64,000 bases of DNA from Parus major. Its lineage: Eukaryota > Chordata > Aves > Passeriformes > Paridae. Below are positions 59,381 through 64,000 of the stretch, one piece after another. The translations under genes were made by a program, and so were the position numbers. How positions within the stretch are numbered: the first letter of the stretch is position 1; each line of letters begins with the position of its first letter. The notes under the pieces were generated by a model. The model made no database searches, was not told the DNA's origin, and saw only the letters and a program-made list of their open reading frames with translations. Where the stretch lies: assembly GCF_001522545.3 (NCBI RefSeq), contig NC_031768.1, positions 110,923,212 to 110,987,211 on the forward strand, in the 5' to 3' direction.

Positions 59381-62300
59381 ATTCATCAAGACACACTTTT
59401 TATCAAGAAATCAGGACCCTGGAGAACCCACTCCTCCAGAAATATTTATGTAACAGCAGGGAACACATTGGAAATCACCCCATTTTCCCAGTCCTGGTAG
59501 TGATTGATATTCCTGAGCTTTCCTTTACTGCTCAGTACAAGTTTTCTTAAGAAATACCTAGATTTTTTGTTTTCTTTACATAATTATCTCTAGTGCTGAA
59601 ACCTGAGAATATTTCATTTTGAAGTGACTCTTCCCCTGCAAATAATTAAAAGAGCCTAAGCTCTGCTTTCCTTCCTTTCCATTCAACTTTGATTTCCTTT
59701 ATACTACTCAATACAAGAATATTTTAAATATTTATGTAACATTTTGTTCTTGTGTTTGGGGTGGGGTTTTTACTGGCTAATAACAGGTAGAAAGATTAAA
59801 AAAGTGGAAGAATAGTAAGAAACAAATAGAAGAGAACACATGAATACACCCTGGGCACCTTGTCCTGATACCATTTCTGAAGCATTATAGGAAAATTAAA
59901 AAGGAAACGAACACATGAAAGAAACTGTGAAGGGATTTTGTCAAAAATCTGCTATACATAAATTGAAAAAGCTTGTAATCAATATACAGTGAGAAAAAAA
60001 AAAAAAAAAAAGAAGTAACCAGGTATAGGAATATTGCTGTACCTGGCAATTAGTTTTGGAAAGCACAACTTGGTGATCCAGCAATACATCAACTTCACCC
60101 CAAATAACAAGCAAGAGAGCACTCAGAGGATGAGTCTGTGAGGAATCTCAGTATGACAGTAATCACTTTATGAATATCATGTGCCCCATTGGTGTGATAT
60201 TTATGTCTTTGCTTTACGATTCCAAGATGTTAATTCAGGCAGGAAAATAGCTTTGTACAACACCATTTACCAAACTTTAAAGAACAACACAGGTGGGTTT
60301 TTTGCAAGGAAATTACGCCTCAGGCTATTCTGAACTGCAGCATCTGCTTGTAAACACAGATAAGGGAGTGCAAGAGAGAAAATATGCAACATTTGGTGGA
60401 TAAAAGCACAATTTTGAAGAAATGAGAGAAAAATGTAGTAAGGAGCTCACTGATATTCCCACAGCTATCAGGAACTTGGGATTCCAGGAAGAAAAAAAAA
60501 TCTCATAAGCAAGTGATTACCTTAAAAGGTGGAAATGTGCCTTTTCTAATGTTCAGAATATTTCCTTTTCATTTTTTCTTTCCTTTCTTGAATCTCAGTT
60601 GCATTGTGCTCCTAGTCAATGGCTGCAGTTGCCAAATGAAAGAGCAATGGTTACTGAGCACATAAAGATCAATTAAAGCCTTGGTTTCCAAATCATGGTC
60701 ACCAGAGGGACCTGTGCTAAGGCCAGAATGACCACAGGATTATGTCCTGCAGAAAATGGTCAGCTCCCCATCTCTACTTACTTCTGACTTCTGCATCACA
60801 CATCTTCAACTGCCTTTGTATTTGGAATGCAAGGGTTGAGAAATTTAAGCAAAAGATCTTTTCTAAGCTTCTTATAACACTAAAATTTGTGTCAAACAAA
60901 CAATGAGAAACAAAAAAAAAGATATATATGCATGTGTCGGCACAAAAGAAGGAAAAAATTACAAAAGGCAATGAAAATGTAAATAGAATCAGGACAGACT
61001 CATACATAGGATTAGAAATCTAAATCCCACTCATGCTCCCAAAAATATGCCCAGCTTAAGTACAAGGCTGGTAGACAAAAGAATTAAAAAATAAGAAAAC
61101 AAGACCTGTATAGAACATCTGCTCCTATATTCAGTTATACTTTTTATTCTGCGCTGCTGCAACTTCTGTTATCACATCACAAAACCTGCACAAATACACA
61201 AGGCACTGCCTGGAGAAAGAAAGGCTTTCTGAACAAACAGACAAATATATTTTTGCAGTTCCTGACACAAAGGAGTTCATAAAAGGTGTAAAAAGTTGAA
61301 TATTTTGTGTTTCCCTGAAGGTGAGAAGTCATTTATTTTTAATCTCCAAGAGGACTTCACAGAATCTGAGGTTAATTTTCTGTGATTATGAACACTGGCT
61401 GGGGAGGGAGAAACTCTCCACAGAAAAGGTCTTTGATCCAAGTTAGTCACCATGGAGCACAGAAATGTGAATGGTTTCCAGAAAGGAATACCCCTTTTTC
61501 TTTTAAATAAATCATCCTAAGAAATTATACCCATTATATATTACGATATTTGAAATGCCTACCCTCTTCTAAACTTACAAAAATACCATAAAATTAAGGG
61601 CTGCATGTAATCTATATAGTATTTGAAGATAAGTTATAATTCATGATCAAATTGCCCAAAACAAATTTTAAATAATAGTGCTAAATCTTTGGTAAGGTTG
61701 GGATTTTCACATGTTCTTGCATGATGGGATGGACATTTTATGGCTGCCTTTCCATATATATCATGTATGTGTGAATGGGACATCAAATCAAGTTTCTGTG
61801 TGCTTTGCTCCTGATTTTGAGCACTTCTTTACCTGGTGAACTGTATCAATTCACATTGGTGTGAGTAGAAAATAATCTTTCCTAACTTTGATAGTGTTGG
61901 AGGTATAACCTGCAGTGGTACAATAGTAGCCAAAATATAACTGCAAACATCACACTCAGTCAAGGGACAGCTCAATTTTCATCAGCTTTCTTCTCACAAC
62001 AAACAGCAGGTTTCAACTCTGAAATCCTTTACTCTTTCCTCATCATCCTGCATTATGAAATCATTCCCTCCTGCTGCATCAGAAGGATGACTGGCTGCAC
62101 ATACCTCTCTTCTGTCATTACCAGCATTATTTGTCAGAGGAAAAGAGCTTTAAAACTTCAGAACAACTTGGAATCATTTTCACCATCAACACTTTTGGAA
62201 GAATTTTTAAAATAATGAAAAGTTCTCAGCCCCTTCCATTTCGTTTAACAAGGGAAACGCAGAGCTAACGTTTGCCAGGTCAGATGTTCTATTCACATGG

Positions 62301-64000
62301 CAAAAGCTGCACATGACACATTATCTACTTTCTCATCTTATTTGTAAAGAGGAGGAAAAAAAATCTATTTTATTGAGCTGGATGCTCGTTGCTCTCTCAC
62401 TAACGCAGTATGAAGCACCCTTTTCTGTTGCTGGAGCCGAGCTTTAAATTAAAGCCCAAATCCCTTTTGTCAGGTGAGGCATGGCCAGGGCAGACACCCC
62501 TCAAGCAGGGGTGACAGCCTGGCACTCTGGGTCTATCACCAGGCATTAGTGGCTAATGCATCACTGCTGGTAGGGCACAGCCCTCACACACCAGCCAATT
62601 TAAGCTTTCTCCCTCCCTCTTCCCATCAAGGCTTTTATTGACATTGGTTCCTCTAATAAAAATTCTTTTCTGAATCCAATCAACAGCTGTTTTAGTGAAC
62701 CAGAAGCAGAAAATCAAAGATTTGAAAGCTTGTTTTTGAGTTTAAAAAAATCGTTCACACAGTCTGGGGAAGACATTCTCCCTGACCTGTAAGGAAACAA
62801 AAAAACATTTCTGGATATTTGATTTATACAGGTGCGAGGAAATTCAAAGTATGGAAATCATTTGCAATTATCTCTTTCAAATACAGGAAATTGAAGGGCA
62901 TTAGAGACAGCTGGGGGGTTTAGGGACTATTCTGTGATTTTTAACCCATCAGTGTTTCCACTCTTACAAAATTCAGCAAGTGGATATACATCATTTCAAC
63001 TTCAATTGTTCATGAGCATGCACCACCTCTCCTAAGCTGCTCCTAAATGAGGATGTTTTCCTACAGGGTAAGAATGCACGCATTGAAAACTGCCCCAGCT
63101 CAGTTTGTGATCAAATCTGTGTAAATCTTAAGCCTTTACCAAGTTACATTCAGTGTAGCAAAACAAAAATATCTTTTCCACGGGTTTCACTGGATTTGGT
63201 CCAGCTCAGCCCTGAACTGGGATGCCCCAAAGGGTTCAGGGCCATTTTGGGCTCCAAACCTTACACAGCTCTGCTGGCAGAAAAGTCCTCACAGGTGTCT
63301 CAGCAATAGCAACAGCAATTTCATGGGAACACAGGAGAAATAATTCGTCCCTTCCAGTTTGAAGATGAAAGCTGTGTTTTAAAAGACATGAAAACTTTAC
63401 AAGATCACTCGTAGCAAGTGATTTTAGGAAGAAAAAATTTGGCTGAAACAAGACAGGGGATTTAATGAAGTGCTAGACATGGAATGAAAGAGTGAACCAC
63501 AAACTGAGCTCCAAAATACAACAACTTTAAATCAAATGTTGAATAGATGAGGAAGAGGGGAGAGAAATATTCCAAAATTTGGATTTATTACATGATTACA
63601 TTATCAAAACCCATAATTCAGCATTTTAGAAACTTTGAATTTTGGGCTGAAAACAATATTAAACCAAATATTTTTAAAACAAGTGAACAGAACTAACATC
63701 AATATTTTCTTTTACCACCTTGACCTGAGAGTTCTGGTTAATGTTAGAAAAGAGAGTGATGCTACTAATTCAGGTTAACTATTCAGTACACAGATTCATC
63801 AGTCTATGTCAAAACTTTTTTTTTAAGGAAGTAGGTTACGAAAAATCAGATGAAAATATCAGAAAATTTATTAAAATACATTTTTGAAGACATGAAATTG
63901 CAGAATAAAACATGGTTGTTCTTCAGACAGCCACTTACAATCACATTTATTGTCCGGACTAATCAAAATTGTTGTATTTTTTAAAAAAGAAGGTTCCATT
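59381..64000. other. Non-coding single-copy stretch
   Basis: I see no gene. An 18-base A run lies at 59994-60011. The rest is AT-rich single-copy sequence, and all open frames are under 80 codons. Confidence 0.55.

Overview
The window looks like a stretch of songbird (passerine) chromosome, AT-rich, CpG-poor and largely or wholly non-coding. The bird assignment rests on interspersed repeats recognised by eye: two clear CR1 LINE fragments (8891-8994 and 10231-10350), weaker CR1 scraps (45932-45989 and 58641-58672), and a tRNA-Ile-derived SINE with a CR1-like tail (4719-4848) of the type described in zebra finch (TguSINE1). There are no operons, no ribosome-binding sites, no CRISPR array and no complete gene of recognisable family. 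Most open frames of 60-180 codons behave as chance frames. They occur in mirrored pairs on both strands, lack splice-site boundaries and resemble no family I know.

Layout. 1-8.9 kb: single-copy DNA with a possible box C/D snoRNA-like element (2172-2259), an ATC microsatellite, an exact 19-bp tandem duplication, the SINE and a perfect 30-bp palindrome (6149-6178). 8.9-14.4 kb: the two clear CR1 pieces and a strong hairpin (12527-12552). 14.4-17.1 kb: a repeat cluster with a TG/TA microsatellite, a long T tract, a 37-bp minisatellite whose first copy is cut by the window's only N, and a diverged 23-bp triplication. 17-29 kb: single-copy DNA with AT-rich simple sequence at 20.3-20.8 kb. 29.2-29.4 kb: the best coding candidate, a 166-bp minus-strand open segment between a good acceptor and a consensus donor. 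29.4-41.3 kb: single-copy DNA. 41,334-41,677: a solo LTR with TGT/ACA ends, a 5-bp target duplication, CCAAT box, TATA-like box and poly(A) signal. 41.7-64 kb: single-copy DNA with small tandem duplications, two faint CR1 relics and a GC-richer block at 58.56-59.38 kb that carries the longest, probably meaningless, open frames.

Working together. No set of genes acts together here. The likely setting is a gene desert or the inside of very long introns. If the exon candidate is real, its gene is on the minus strand and its neighbouring exons are distant. I found no convincing new multi-component system. The items most worth checking are the 30-bp palindrome, the solo LTR with its three hairpins, the exon candidate, the minisatellite/N junction and the snoRNA-like element.
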